DNA of 64,000 bases from Pseudomonadota bacterium (GCA_018242215.1 JAFECG010000027.1:1-64000), one strand, 5' to 3'. Counted from the first letter of the stretch, positions 19,322 through 29,607 are shown. Numbers and translations are program-made. The notes: generated by a model not told the origin, from the sequence alone.

Positions 19322-19812
19322 TTGGGCTTTTCGCCTGAAGCTGTGGCTGCTGCAGCCAATTCCTTCGCGATGATCATTTCGAACGAGTACGGCTTGGCCC
19401 GCCGGGGCATTCGCGGGCAGGACATTTACTCCGCCTGCTGACGGTTACCAAGACAAGGGCGTGCCATCCGGCAAAAATGGCACAGGGGGTTCAACGGCTC
19501 GGCGCGGTAAACAATCCTGTCGTACGCGCGGTGTGCAGCGGTGTTGGCATTTCAGGCCCCTCCCCTAAGCTAGGGGTCACGGTACAGCGGTAGACGCCAT
19601 GGCCCAGCCGATGAGGGGGACGCCCTTTTCGACAACACGGCTGCCGGAAGATGAGGCCTCGCGCATGCGCCCGCGTCTTCTGGTGGCGTGAATCCGTTCA
19701 GAGCTTGCGGCGGAGGCGCGGGTTATACACGATGACCTTGCGTAGGAACGATGCGGCCGGTTTCCTAAACTGATCAAGATGGCGCGGATGATTCCGGAGG
19801 ATCAAGGCGTCG
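19322..19812. other. Intergenic region with no supported gene
   Basis: About 490 bases. A short frame following the preceding stop reads FSPEAVAAAANSFAMIISNE and then ends near 19440, possibly a gene remnant. The rest shows short frames on both strands without motifs. Confidence 0.4.
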
Positions 19813-20169
19813 ATGAGGAAAAGAGCGAATCCAAAATCTTCCGCGACGGGTTGCAACTTTTCCGTCGCCACCAAGGCCTTGAGAAATACCCCCACGAGAA
19901 GTGAGCGCGAGTACGGCCGTCTCGTCGGCCGCGGTGCCGTATACATTGCACAAGGAAAGCTACGTTCTCTGAACAAGCCCGACCAACCCGATTTCTTTGA
20001 TGAGATTGCCCGCAAGGCCTACCGCCGTTGGCAGACAACGGAGGAAAAGAAGGACGCCACCGAAACCGCCGGGCACAACCGACTCCTTATCGAAAATGGC
20101 GACCCGGAACTCGAACAGGTGATCTGTGCGCTGGAGCAAGGCTGGCGCAACGATGGCGGGCGCGAGTAA
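19813..20169 (+). CDS. Hypothetical hydrophilic protein (uncertain)
   Basis: 118 residues with no recognised family. The second half (PDFFDEIARKAYRRWQTTEE, NGDPELEQVICALEQGW) looks like a plausible helical soluble protein. The first 30 residues are rich in Arg/Ser/Thr and look less natural. A 105-residue frame on the opposite strand competes. It lies in a transferred-looking stretch. Low confidence. Confidence 0.35.
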   Translation: MRKRANPKSSATGCNFSVATKALRNTPTRSEREYGRLVGRGAVYIAQGKLRSLNKPDQPDFFDEIARKAYRRWQTTEEKKDATETAGHNRLLIENGDPELEQVICALEQGWRNDGGRE

Positions 20170-20633
20170 GCGACACGTGGTCGTCATGCACGGGGGCGGG
20201 CCAAGGTGAGCCTCCAGAACGGTCGGAGATGCCGGGGGGTCCAGGGGAGGGGCACCAACGCCAATTTACAGACACTAGCTTGACGTTTGACGAGGCCGGC
20301 ATTCACGCGACGCGGATGTCTGCTTTCGAGGGCAAACCGGAAGAAATTTAGACAGAACTGACGACCGCTTTTGGCCCTAAGCCGACATCGGCCATCGTGC
20401 GGACTTACATTTGAAGACATCCACTATGCCGAGAAAGCGGACATCGCCTGGGCGTCTCAGCAGGTATTTTTCCACAAATTTGCGAAGGACTGCTACTCAA
20501 TTAAATGCGGACATTAATTGTTGTCCGTTACGATCGAGCCCCTACGGCGCGTATTTCGAAGCCTGCGGCGCATGCGATTGGGACAGTCATCCAGGCTATC
20601 GAGACGGGCCCGAAAAAGAAACGACGAACGAAC
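20170..20633. other. Intergenic region with no supported gene
   Basis: About 460 bases containing only short frames. Immediately upstream of the 20634 ATG, an in-frame extension of 43 residues to 20505 exists but shows no homology. Confidence 0.4.
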
Positions 20634-21185
20634 ATGAATCCTGAGCCGCCAATTAAGAATGCCGAATGGACAGACGATGACACCGAGGCTCTGTTCGCAA
20701 CCGTTGGCAAATACCTCATCTTCTTTCAGTGGATCGAAGGCAAGATCGACCAGATCTTGCTGATGGCTTGGGGTCATCAGAACTGGAGCCAGAGCCAAGC
20801 CAGACTGGCGCGAATGAAAAACCACGAGAAGATCAATGCCGTAGATGAACTCGTGCAAAACTCCAATGTGTTCGCTCGTGCACGAACACGCCCTGACTGG
20901 ATATCATCTTTCCGTCTCTTGATTGAACACTTGCATGCCGAACGAGACCGCCGGAATTCTCTCATTCACTCGCAATACCTATTCGAATTTGCCGAAGCCG
21001 GCTTTCCGCCGGTCGCCTCACACCGCCGCAAAGTAAATGGAACGGCCGAATTTCGACAGCAGGACCTGACACCTGCGGCTCAGAAAGACCTGCTCGCGAA
21101 CCTTGCTCAGCTCGCCATGGATGTAAATTTCGCCCATGTGCAGCTGATCGCGGATTATCGGCACGATGCAGACGAAACGCCCTAA
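20634..21185 (+). CDS. HEPN-like protein of unknown function
   Basis: 183 residues, all-helical by composition. An N-terminal segment (ALFATVGKYLIFFQWIEGKI) followed by DRRNSLIHSQY, an R-x4-H motif, resembles HEPN-fold proteins, many of which are ribonucleases in toxin or phage-defence systems. This is inferred from the motif and helical pattern, not from a confirmed match. The gene ends overlapping the stop of the convergent 21182-22318 gene by 4 bp. It begins a block of conflict-type genes that extends to 29.6 kb. Confidence 0.6.
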   Translation: MNPEPPIKNAEWTDDDTEALFATVGKYLIFFQWIEGKIDQILLMAWGHQNWSQSQARLARMKNHEKINAVDELVQNSNVFARARTRPDWISSFRLLIEHLHAERDRRNSLIHSQYLFEFAEAGFPPVASHRRKVNGTAEFRQQDLTPAAQKDLLANLAQLAMDVNFAHVQLIADYRHDADETP

Positions 21186-22318
21186 CGGATTTCTGTATCG
21201 TTAGTGGATGCGGCAGTGACCCCAAACAGGGCGTAGAGATTGGCACGCAGCTCGTCGCTGCAAAGTCCTAAGGGATCGCGCGATGCGATGAGAAAGTCGA
21301 CCTGGGCCATGCTGTGATCGGGATAGCAACGGGAGCGCCTGATTTCGTCATCCGAAAAGTACGTACATAAATGGACATAAGGATTGACGCCGTTCTTGAC
21401 GGCGTTCTGCAGGAAGAGCCCCAATGTCATCTGCGTGGCGATTGTCGAGCGTGCTTCTCTGATTCGCAGATAGTCTTTGAAGTATTCATCATGTTCGAGG
21501 CCCGTAGTGCTTAGATAGCGACGATGCAGCCGATCGGCGCGGCCATAGTAATCGGAAATGATTTCCATGACGTCGAGCGACGAGGCCGTTTCGATAAACT
21601 GCCGCGCGTGGAGGTTCCACTCGCCTTCAAGGAGAGCGGTTCGATCAAAACGCAGATTGGTGGTGACCCTGCGGTCGTCTGCCCAGGTGATCGTATACTG
21701 GGGCTGCGCTTCAAAGAGCCTGCTATGCCCGAAATTGTTTCGCAGTTCCTTGATAAAATGATTGAGAAGCTGATCGGAAAAAATCTCATCGCTCAGCGCC
21801 CCGAGTGGCATTGCGGTTTCAGGAGCGGCCGATTTCAGGCGTCGATAGGCACCCACGAGCGAAGCGGAAGCGAAGGCAAACGTGAAGACCTCTTTTGTCG
21901 CGGCTTCGAGGATGCCGTTCATATCGGGCCACTCTTTGGCATGAACGGCTTGAGCATGAAAGGAACCGTAAGCGGCATAGATCGCGTCACGCGCCAAACG
22001 CAGGACGGTGAACACGCGATCAATATTGTCCACGCTTTGGTGCCAAGTCCGTGCCGGATGCGCTTGTAAGATCGCGGCGAAGCTCTCCGGCGAGGTGTAT
22101 CCAATTTTGCGAAGTAGTTCACGCGATGCAGTCCTTCCGCTGCTTTTCCAGGTGCGTCGGCATTCCTCAAGTAAGCGCGCGTCCTCGCGCGCCTTTTGCT
22201 CTTTCATCAATCGAAGAAAAGTGCCGAGATCTTCCAAGGGGACACGTGATGCTAATTTTGTGAGCGTTTGAATTTGAGTAAAGACAGTGGTGCGGCCTCG
22301 ATCGTGCCGGAGCGCCAC
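21182..22318 (-). CDS. Helical protein of unknown function, coupled to DUF2971 gene
   Basis: 378 residues from a GTG, overlapping the upstream DUF2971 gene by 67 bp, so the two are translationally linked. If translation starts at the Met of MKEQKARED it would not overlap. The protein is mostly helical with ELRNNFGHSRLFE near the middle, an R-x4-H motif like those in HEPN domains. No other motif was recognised. The tight overlap suggests it acts with the DUF2971 protein. Confidence 0.65.
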   Translation of the reverse strand: MALRHDRGRTTVFTQIQTLTKLASRVPLEDLGTFLRLMKEQKAREDARLLEECRRTWKSSGRTASRELLRKIGYTSPESFAAILQAHPARTWHQSVDNIDRVFTVLRLARDAIYAAYGSFHAQAVHAKEWPDMNGILEAATKEVFTFAFASASLVGAYRRLKSAAPETAMPLGALSDEIFSDQLLNHFIKELRNNFGHSRLFEAQPQYTITWADDRRVTTNLRFDRTALLEGEWNLHARQFIETASSLDVMEIISDYYGRADRLHRRYLSTTGLEHDEYFKDYLRIREARSTIATQMTLGLFLQNAVKNGVNPYVHLCTYFSDDEIRRSRCYPDHSMAQVDFLIASRDPLGLCSDELRANLYALFGVTAASTNDTEIR

Positions 22319-23889
22319 GAATAGTAAGCCTGATAGAAGGTAAAATCGTTCCGCTTATGCGCCTCGCATAGTTTCTGCACGATCAGGACAATTTCAATTT
22401 GCTTATCAAGCGGAGTGTTGATTCCAAAGATAAGGCCTTCGAGCTGTTGAAAGTCGTAGTGACCTACGCGAAGCTTGGGGTCATCGAGGTTGAGAATGTG
22501 GCTATAAACAATAAGCCGGTGCTCTTGCTCGAACTTCCAGTCGTCAAGCTTGCGGGTGATGTCTGAGAAAAACGCATCCCAATAGCCGTCGCGCCAATCG
22601 GCTTCTGACTCAAAAATCCGCGCGTCGGCTCGACTCTTATTTCCTTTGCGATCCGTGTACCACGAATTGCGGATGACGGGGATGGGTAGACGCCCAAGGG
22701 ATTGGAAGAAATCGACCGGTTTCAATTGTGGCTGATAGGTAATCGGAAGGAGTGACTCACTTCCCCACCCCCGTGTCGCACCTCTGGCAGAATCCCACCC
22801 GCGAACACGATTGATACGTAATGTCGGTTTGTCGTTGATGATCTCAGTCTTAAACTTCAGGCAGATGCCGGTGTGATTGACCCCATAACTTCCCCAGATC
22901 GACGAGTTTCGATGATTGGTCATGAAACAGGTAGCGTACCAAGCTGGATAAAGCAGCGTCTCGAGCTGTTCGACGTATTCATCGCAAAACGTCAAGAAGA
23001 TAAAGTTTCGGTTGGCGTTCTGGGCCCGGTTGGTGTCGTTGATGAGCGTAATTAGGTTTAGCTCTGAGCGGACATGCGCTTGCGATTCGAAGAGGGTTTC
23101 GATCAACGTCTCAGGCTTTGCGCCGTCGCGCTCGAGACGCGCTAACTCGACCATGCTCTCTTCTTCCTTGCGTACTGTATCGAGCCAATCGGGCTCGGAA
23201 GCTGCTTCGTTGTTGGCTTTGGCGAGACCGCGCTTCTGATACGCTTTGTGTACTACCGAGATCACGAAGAAATGGATCGATTGGAGGTGAGCCGCCAGCT
23301 CCGTCCGGCGGGTAGGGACCTCGCGTAGCGCCAGCGCCTCAATCATCGCGCGGATGGGTTTTGTATCGAGCACCGTTGCAATAATCTCATCGATCATTTT
23401 CAGGCGCGCTTCTGTCGCGTCGCGCTCCTGTTGATTGAGAATCGGAAGATGCTGCCAAGTGACCGGTTCTTCTGGGCGACTTAGAATGAAAAGCAGAAAA
23501 GCACGCTCAAGACAGATGGTGTAATGACGAAAAAGATTTTCCCATAATACGGTGTCGCCTTTCCACACAACGTCCCGAAACCCTTCGGCGGGGTCATTGA
23601 GCTGTTCAGGCTTGGCGAAGTAAATCTCCTGCCTTTCGAGTTCTCCACTTAAAATGCGCTCAAGCGAGCGAAAACGATAGAGATAATCTGCCAAGAGTTC
23701 CTCGGTTCGGTCGGCGAAGCTGTTAACGTATCGCAGAATATCTAACGGCAAAGAGTCAATCACGGCTGAAATAAGATCTACGCGAATTAGGTTACGGCTC
23801 GAAGCTTCCGGCAAAGTAGTTCGTGTAAGTCTTATATGAAATCTGTGAGCCGACTCTGCAGAGAATACCGACGTCGAGTTAACAGCCAA
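22252..23889 (-). CDS. DUF2971 domain protein
   Basis: 545 residues from a TTG; the N-terminal 60 residues are uncertain. The DUF2971 hallmarks are YRFRSLERILSGELERQEIY followed by FAKPEQLNDPAEGF, and later SIWGSYGVNHTGICLKFKTE, with a large helical insertion between. DUF2971 proteins are common in defence islands and next to restriction or retron genes, but their activity is unknown. It overlaps the next gene on the same strand. Cytoplasmic. Confidence 0.8.
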   Translation of the reverse strand: MAVNSTSVFSAESAHRFHIRLTRTTLPEASSRNLIRVDLISAVIDSLPLDILRYVNSFADRTEELLADYLYRFRSLERILSGELERQEIYFAKPEQLNDPAEGFRDVVWKGDTVLWENLFRHYTICLERAFLLFILSRPEEPVTWQHLPILNQQERDATEARLKMIDEIIATVLDTKPIRAMIEALALREVPTRRTELAAHLQSIHFFVISVVHKAYQKRGLAKANNEAASEPDWLDTVRKEEESMVELARLERDGAKPETLIETLFESQAHVRSELNLITLINDTNRAQNANRNFIFLTFCDEYVEQLETLLYPAWYATCFMTNHRNSSIWGSYGVNHTGICLKFKTEIINDKPTLRINRVRGWDSARGATRGWGSESLLPITYQPQLKPVDFFQSLGRLPIPVIRNSWYTDRKGNKSRADARIFESEADWRDGYWDAFFSDITRKLDDWKFEQEHRLIVYSHILNLDDPKLRVGHYDFQQLEGLIFGINTPLDKQIEIVLIVQKLCEAHKRNDFTFYQAYYSWRSGTIEAAPLSLLKFKRSQN

Positions 23890-24018
23890 ATGTCGTATTA
23901 ATCGCGGAGGTGATTGGTCTACTGAGGTGCTGCGAGTGGACGTTGCGTTTACGCCCGCTTGTCGACGTTCAACGATCTGCGGATTTCACAGAAAGGGTAT
24001 CGCGACGTAAAAATTGGT

Positions 24019-26187
24019 TCATCGAAAACAGCACTTTTTGGATTTTTGTCCGCTTCCGCACGGACAGGGAGCATTTCGCGGCGGTCGCGATTTCATATCG
24101 GCCGCCGGAACGCGCCTGCTCGAAGGTGGAAGGCGTGCCGCAAGAGCTTCCATCCGTGCATCGGCAATCCAGGGGTATTCGAACTTCACGCCAAACCTTA
24201 TCCGGCCATGCAGATCGATAACTAAGCCGTGCCAGCTCGCGGCGCGCTGCGAATACTTGCGACCCTCGCAATGTGCTCGGAGTGCCTGTGCCGCAACAAT
24301 GGCGCTCGCCGGATTGCAATGCACCGTTATCCCGCTTGAGGCCGAACCTACGCTAATCGTAAAATCGTGATTATTTCCGTCTCGTCGCGTGGCCGTCATG
24401 ATTTGGGTGATGCCTTTGCTCAAGCAGTCAACGGACTCTTCGTTCAGCTGCAGCAGCAGCAGTCCAAGATCGATGGTGCTCGGCTCAGCCAGTTCCTCGA
24501 TTTGGGAAATGATCTGCCCGACAGGCGTGTTCCTGATGCGGGTGAGGATGCCATCGGGTGTGGCCCGTCCTGCGATGCCTTCGCGCCGAACGGCCATAGC
24601 AATGTCGAGGTCGGCGGCAATGTCATCTTCAAGAACAACCATATCGAATTGATCGTTCAGCCACAAATTGCGCTTGATGTGGAATGAGAGCAACGTGAGT
24701 TCCTGCATCGTCATAAGTCGCGGGCCGAAACGGGCTCGAAGATCGAAATAGCTGAGGAGCCGCAGCGGAGACTCTAACATCTCCGTCATCGCATCGATCG
24801 CAAACACATCCGTGACGAGCGGAGCGGCGATGTCGGCCGCCGCGTGGAGTTGGAGGAATTCGCGCGCCTGCACGCTCAGAGCGGGATAGTGATCCGCGAC
24901 GATGCAAATCGGATAGACGATCTTAGGCCGACCAATTTGGACGGGACGGCCGTCCGCGTCCGTCAGTTCTAAGCCTTGCATCAGCGCAACAGAGCAAAGA
25001 TGCGCTTGGTCATAAGAGTCTTGGATGGCCTTTTTGAAATCGTCCTTGATTTGGAGGTCGTTACCCTTTCGAGCCTCGAGCGTCAGGCGCTTGGCTTTCG
25101 CCTGAAGCACGATCGCTCTGTCCCCGAACACGACGAGGACATCTATTTCCCCGAGTTTTTCGCCCTTGCTTTTCCAGACGTCTACATTGGCGTGCACTGC
25201 ACCCCTATCGAAGACGTGAACCAAGCGCTCATAGGCGAACTCCTCGGTAAAGCGGCCGCGATGGCTGAGCGCCTTCGGCGCGTAGGCACGATCGGCATTC
25301 AACCAGTAGAACGGGGACTCATAGAGAGCTTCGAAAAGGCTGTACTGCTGGAACAAAATGTATTGATCCCTGTCCGTATGCAGCAACGGCGCGCCGTTGA
25401 TCGCGTTGTATTCGTTGAGGGCCGAGAAGCCTGGATTGCTTCCTTCCACATACGTAAAGGCATTAAGGATTGCCCGGACTGAACCATCATGGAGCCCTGT
25501 CCGCGCGGCCACTTCCGCTGCGGTGAACATAAAGCCGGGCAGGATTGTCCATGATTTCCGCGGCTGGGATGCCAATGCTCGATGCGTCGATCTGACTTTG
25601 TCGTCCTGGAGCTTCGCGATGGCCGCGACTGCCGACCGGGCATCGCCGATGGTGAACCCTTTGTGCTGAAGCAACCACTGATCGTCGTTTGAATATTTTT
25701 TGATCGCCAAGTCGCGATACTGCGAACCGTAGGCGGATTCACCACCATAAAAGATCGGCTCGCGGATTGCTGCGCCCGATTTTACCCGATTTGGCCTTAG
25801 AACTCCGGGCTCGTCGCCAAACATCTGCTGCCACGCCGCTGCGTTCATCGAATCGTGAAGCTCTTCAAGTAGGGCTTCGGTTTCGGTCATGTAGCGATGA
25901 ATGGTGTCGGATCCGGGGTGTTGAAAGTTGACCGGTCGTTTGACCATCGAGCCGATCAGGCTAGAAATTTCCGTCCTAATGAGCCTGGAGCGAGAGAACA
26001 TATGGTCCATGTCGCTGGCTTGCATTTCCCCGGAATAGCGGACGTAAGAATCTCGAAAGCAGAAAAGGGCCAAGGCGTGGGAATAGCCAGGAGCGGAACA
26101 CAGCCGTTCAAGATCGGCGAAGATCTCTTCCTCTGTGCGTGTCAAAAGTTGCTCTGCTGTTCTCGTATGGCCACTTGATGCCTGCAT
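24019..26187 (-). CDS. PD-(D/E)xK-like nuclease domain protein with C-terminal SEC-C motif
   Basis: About 722 residues from the ATG; a TTG eight codons upstream is possible. Near residues 345-365 the sequence GEIDVLVVFGDRAIVLQAKA has E-x-D and Q-A-K spaced as in NERD/Mrr-like PD-(D/E)xK nucleases. The C-terminus ends in APCPCGSGQKSKKCC, a SEC-C zinc motif. The rest is helical with no clear match. SEC-C proteins with nuclease-like domains are recurrent in mobile and defence regions. It lies about 130 bp from the DUF2971 gene and about 170 bp from the KAP gene, all in one orientation. Confidence 0.8.
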   Translation of the reverse strand: MQASSGHTRTAEQLLTRTEEEIFADLERLCSAPGYSHALALFCFRDSYVRYSGEMQASDMDHMFSRSRLIRTEISSLIGSMVKRPVNFQHPGSDTIHRYMTETEALLEELHDSMNAAAWQQMFGDEPGVLRPNRVKSGAAIREPIFYGGESAYGSQYRDLAIKKYSNDDQWLLQHKGFTIGDARSAVAAIAKLQDDKVRSTHRALASQPRKSWTILPGFMFTAAEVAARTGLHDGSVRAILNAFTYVEGSNPGFSALNEYNAINGAPLLHTDRDQYILFQQYSLFEALYESPFYWLNADRAYAPKALSHRGRFTEEFAYERLVHVFDRGAVHANVDVWKSKGEKLGEIDVLVVFGDRAIVLQAKAKRLTLEARKGNDLQIKDDFKKAIQDSYDQAHLCSVALMQGLELTDADGRPVQIGRPKIVYPICIVADHYPALSVQAREFLQLHAAADIAAPLVTDVFAIDAMTEMLESPLRLLSYFDLRARFGPRLMTMQELTLLSFHIKRNLWLNDQFDMVVLEDDIAADLDIAMAVRREGIAGRATPDGILTRIRNTPVGQIISQIEELAEPSTIDLGLLLLQLNEESVDCLSKGITQIMTATRRDGNNHDFTISVGSASSGITVHCNPASAIVAAQALRAHCEGRKYSQRAASWHGLVIDLHGRIRFGVKFEYPWIADARMEALAARLPPSSRRVPAADMKSRPPRNAPCPCGSGQKSKKCCFR

Positions 26188-26359
26188 CTGGAAACTTAAA
26201 GCATGTCGCAATGCAGAGTTTGCGGGCTTTCTAACATTGAGAACTTACGGCTACTCGAGAGCTCCGCTATCGAGGCCACCAGTCCCCTAAAAGAAATTAG
26301 CCGCCCAGCAGCTTTCGGGAAGAATCAATAATGCTTAGAGCCTGGGAAGTTCATATGAT

Positions 26360-28603
26360 TCAATCGTCGCGTCTGTCTGCTCTCGCTGCGTCCAGAAGTT
26401 CGCGAGCAAGCTGCCGATCTTCGGCGCTGGCATTGGGATTATTTTCGATCTGGCCCAGTCGCGCTATCGCTACGTCGTAGTCGAGGAAATTCCCAAGATC
26501 GCGCCGGTTCAACGGGCGCAACACGCGATTGCCTGTTGCTCGCCAGCCCCGCGCCCGTGCCAAGAAATCGAGCAGGCCGCCGTCGTCTTGGATGCGTGCC
26601 CGAACCCAGGCCCGGGCGCCCTCTTGATCGCCGCCTTGGAACCAACCGTAAAGAAGGCTGATCAGCTCGGGCGCGTTCATCAAGGCGACGGGATCAGCGT
26701 CGCGGAAACGTTGCAGCATGGCAGGAAGGACCTGATTGAATTCCGCTTCCGTCAAAAGCCACTGATCGGCTGGTTCAGGCCGGTCGCCGAACAGGCCATG
26801 CGCGAAGATTTCCGAACGGAGAATGCTTGTTATCCATCCGAGCGAGGGACCTTGCGTGAAGAGTGCATCGATGCACGCAGCCCGCTGGGCTGCATCCGCT
26901 CTCCGGAACAGCTGCGTGATGAGATTCTCGGCCGGCCCCCAGGCCCGAACCCGGCCCATGACCGATAGTTCTTGCCCGTTCGCAAAGCTGTCCACGTGAC
27001 GCGCGAGCGTTCCGATAACGCCGCTGATGGCGGCTTGGGGTAAGCGCGAAGCTTCGGCCAACAGGCGATCAATCAAAACCTCGGCCATCGTGCCACCCTG
27101 GGGTCGATTTTGGCCCATCAGCGTTTCGAATTGGCGGGAGGCTGCGTTGGGGTCGTCTTGGGCCGCCGCGATAAAGGCCTGCACGACCTCATCCTTCAGA
27201 GCACCTGCGGGCTCGGCGAATGCAAAGTAATAGCGGAAATGTTGGGGACTTCCAAGCCTTCTGCCTTGAATGAATGCGGTGAACGTCGCCAGACCAAGAT
27301 TGTTATAGATGGGGCGCTCGTTTTCCCGGCCGAACTGGAACTCATTTCCCAATCCCGGCAACATGGTCGCTACGTCAATGCGCGCGCGATCGAGATCAAT
27401 TCCTTCGCCGCTGAGCAGATTGGTTAGCTTTTCGCCGGCTGCACGCGCCGCCTCATTGGAAATTGCAGCCCCTCCAACGATTGCGGCCACGTTGGTCATG
27501 TATTCTTCGACCCAGGCATAGAGACCGGGCTTGCCGATGCGCGTTAATTGCAGCCAAATCATATCCGGAATGTCGATGTTATCGCGAACGGGAAGCGCAT
27601 GCAGCCGCAAGGCATTTAGAGCGCGAACGACATCGCGGGGCCGCGTCAAATATTGGCCGCCTTGAACGTCGATGGCCTGAGCTAGGCGATAGGAATCGGC
27701 TTTCTCCAAATCGTCGCCGAATAGCTTTTCTACTTCCGCCCGGAACCAGAACCGGAGGTCAAATGCTTGTGGCCTTGGGACGCGGAAGCTGGCCTGGACG
27801 ATTTTCTCGAGAAACGCCGCGCCGTCATCGACCTGGACAGCCTTCTCCAAGGTTTTTGCGACGACGACGGGATCATAAGAAAGAACATAAATGACGTTCG
27901 GGAAATCGGCGACGGCCCGAATAAGCCTCAATACCTCTGCCGCTTCGTGGGGCTCGAGACGGTCGAGATCGTCAACGAAGACGACGATCGGGCGAGATAG
28001 CTGGGCGAGTGCTTTAACCAGCAGACGTTTTTGCTTCGCAAGCGAAGAGGTTCCTGAAAACAATTTGGCGCTGTCTTCTATGGCATGAGCGGCAACTCCG
28101 GTTCCCGGAACCCCGAATTCGCTGGCGATCTTGGCGGCGCGGCCAGCTGTTCCAGCCAAAGCGCCGAACAACACGAGCTGGCTCCCGAGCTTTTTCTTCA
28201 ACGCCTGTTTCTGTCGCAATTTCCAATGCTCGTCATTCCACGCGCGGTCAAAGAGTTTGCGTAATTCCCAGCGGGTATCTTCCGCCTCGACCGCTCCGGG
28301 AACGGGATCGATTTTTGCCGCGGCAGCGGCAAGCTCGTCAAAAAGTCCGCCAAGCAGAGTGTTACGTGCGCCGACGAGCCATGGAGCAAAATCGATAACC
28401 TCGGGACCATTCGCTTTTTGTCTTAGTGCTTCTTTGGTGAGTGAGATGATGCTTGATTTGCCCGAGCCCCAAGCGCCCTCGATGCCAAGGACAAGCCCGT
28501 CTTTTGCGGACGTATCGGCTATAACGGTTGCGAGATGCTCGGCAACGGGAGCGAAACCTAGGCGGTCGTGTTCCCGTGATGTGACGGGGCGATCGGCGTC
28601 CAT
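26360..28603 (-). CDS. KAP family P-loop NTPase
   Basis: About 747 residues from MDADRPVTSREHDRLGF, the usual KAP N-terminus (an upstream TTG or ATG could add up to 27 residues). Walker A is GAWGSGKSS and Walker B is VVFVDDLDRL, followed by the KAP-type conserved DFPNVIYVLSYD and FLEKIVQASFRVP. Unlike many KAP ATPases no transmembrane insertion is obvious, so it may be soluble. KAP NTPases are recurring components of phage-exclusion and conflict systems. The upstream DUF4238-like gene ends close by, so co-transcription is likely. Confidence 0.9.
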   Translation of the reverse strand: MDADRPVTSREHDRLGFAPVAEHLATVIADTSAKDGLVLGIEGAWGSGKSSIISLTKEALRQKANGPEVIDFAPWLVGARNTLLGGLFDELAAAAAKIDPVPGAVEAEDTRWELRKLFDRAWNDEHWKLRQKQALKKKLGSQLVLFGALAGTAGRAAKIASEFGVPGTGVAAHAIEDSAKLFSGTSSLAKQKRLLVKALAQLSRPIVVFVDDLDRLEPHEAAEVLRLIRAVADFPNVIYVLSYDPVVVAKTLEKAVQVDDGAAFLEKIVQASFRVPRPQAFDLRFWFRAEVEKLFGDDLEKADSYRLAQAIDVQGGQYLTRPRDVVRALNALRLHALPVRDNIDIPDMIWLQLTRIGKPGLYAWVEEYMTNVAAIVGGAAISNEAARAAGEKLTNLLSGEGIDLDRARIDVATMLPGLGNEFQFGRENERPIYNNLGLATFTAFIQGRRLGSPQHFRYYFAFAEPAGALKDEVVQAFIAAAQDDPNAASRQFETLMGQNRPQGGTMAEVLIDRLLAEASRLPQAAISGVIGTLARHVDSFANGQELSVMGRVRAWGPAENLITQLFRRADAAQRAACIDALFTQGPSLGWITSILRSEIFAHGLFGDRPEPADQWLLTEAEFNQVLPAMLQRFRDADPVALMNAPELISLLYGWFQGGDQEGARAWVRARIQDDGGLLDFLARARGWRATGNRVLRPLNRRDLGNFLDYDVAIARLGQIENNPNASAEDRQLARELLDAARADRRDD

Positions 28604-28698
28604 GGAATTTGCAATCAATAAATTGGCGAGGCCGCGATTCCGCGGAAGGCTGTAAAACAAATCGCCCATGAGTGCGAACGTCAAGGGAGCGGAGCGAT

Positions 28699-29607
28699 TT
28701 AGTTGTTAGCCCAATCCAAGCCAGACCCGGTTTCGACGGGTCTCGTCGGAAAGGCTGCAAGGGAATGGAACAACGCGTCCGTCCAGGGCTCCCTGTGATG
28801 TTGCAGGCTGTAATGGCGACGATCCTTGAATTCCTGGCAAATCTCCGGCGGATCGTTTCGATAGAAAATCGAGTCACAGGAATAGATCTGAACGATATGG
28901 TTCAGGTGCCCCACCTCTTCTCGCGATAGGCGCATCGTCACAATACCGCAGCAGGAGATATATTTATGCGGAAACACATAGCCCGCTGCAATCGTCGGCG
29001 TTAAGGGCACGATGCATTTGATGTTGTGAAAGCTCGGTCCCGTCGTCGGGAAATTCTGAAAGAACCCATCGCCGAAAATGAACTCACCGTCCTTCGCGAA
29101 CAGGACAATATATTTGCCAAACTGCGCCATGGGATTTGCGAAGTAGCCCAGGAGCGGCTGCATGCTGATGGAAACCGCCGTGCGATCATGAAGCGACAGC
29201 GCGCCGGGACGAATACGGTGCTGCATGGCAGGGCTGCGAACAACCAGCGACGCGATACATTCGCCGAGCAACGATTGCTGCTCTGAGGTCATAGGCTTGG
29301 TCAACATTCGCTCGTGGAGGTTGGACCCGTGAGATTGATCTGCGCTCGGCCGCAGCGTGATGAGCCAATCGATCACGCTGCGCATGGCGTTGTCCGCGTG
29401 ATCAAAGATGTGCTCGAAACCCGAGTTCCACGGTCCGCCAATTCGGATGTTATGCGTATGCTCGTTTGCTCCGAATATCTTTGGGACCTTTCGGATCGAG
29501 CGCCCATCCCATAGAAGCTGCGTCGCACAGCCATCGTCGCCTGCCCAATAGGACGAAAGCACCTTGGGCCACCAATGATGAGTTCGGTTCGGGAAAGCGG
29601 GCTTCAT
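28699..29607 (-). CDS. DUF4238-like protein
   Basis: 302 residues from the ATG of MKPAFPNRTHHWWPK (a GTG two codons earlier is also possible). The N-terminal HHWWPK pattern and the later GEFIFGDGFF resemble the H-x-P and S-D-N-P positions of DUF4238 proteins, which are found in defence islands and have no known activity. The match is by eye. It is the first gene of the minus-strand series leading to the KAP NTPase. Confidence 0.5.
   Translation of the reverse strand: MKPAFPNRTHHWWPKVLSSYWAGDDGCATQLLWDGRSIRKVPKIFGANEHTHNIRIGGPWNSGFEHIFDHADNAMRSVIDWLITLRPSADQSHGSNLHERMLTKPMTSEQQSLLGECIASLVVRSPAMQHRIRPGALSLHDRTAVSISMQPLLGYFANPMAQFGKYIVLFAKDGEFIFGDGFFQNFPTTGPSFHNIKCIVPLTPTIAAGYVFPHKYISCCGIVTMRLSREEVGHLNHIVQIYSCDSIFYRNDPPEICQEFKDRRHYSLQHHREPWTDALFHSLAAFPTRPVETGSGLDWANN

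Noticed and set aside
19698-20015. 105-residue minus-strand frame
   Set aside because: No ribosome binding site or motif; competes with a slightly more plausible plus-strand frame, so neither is certain.
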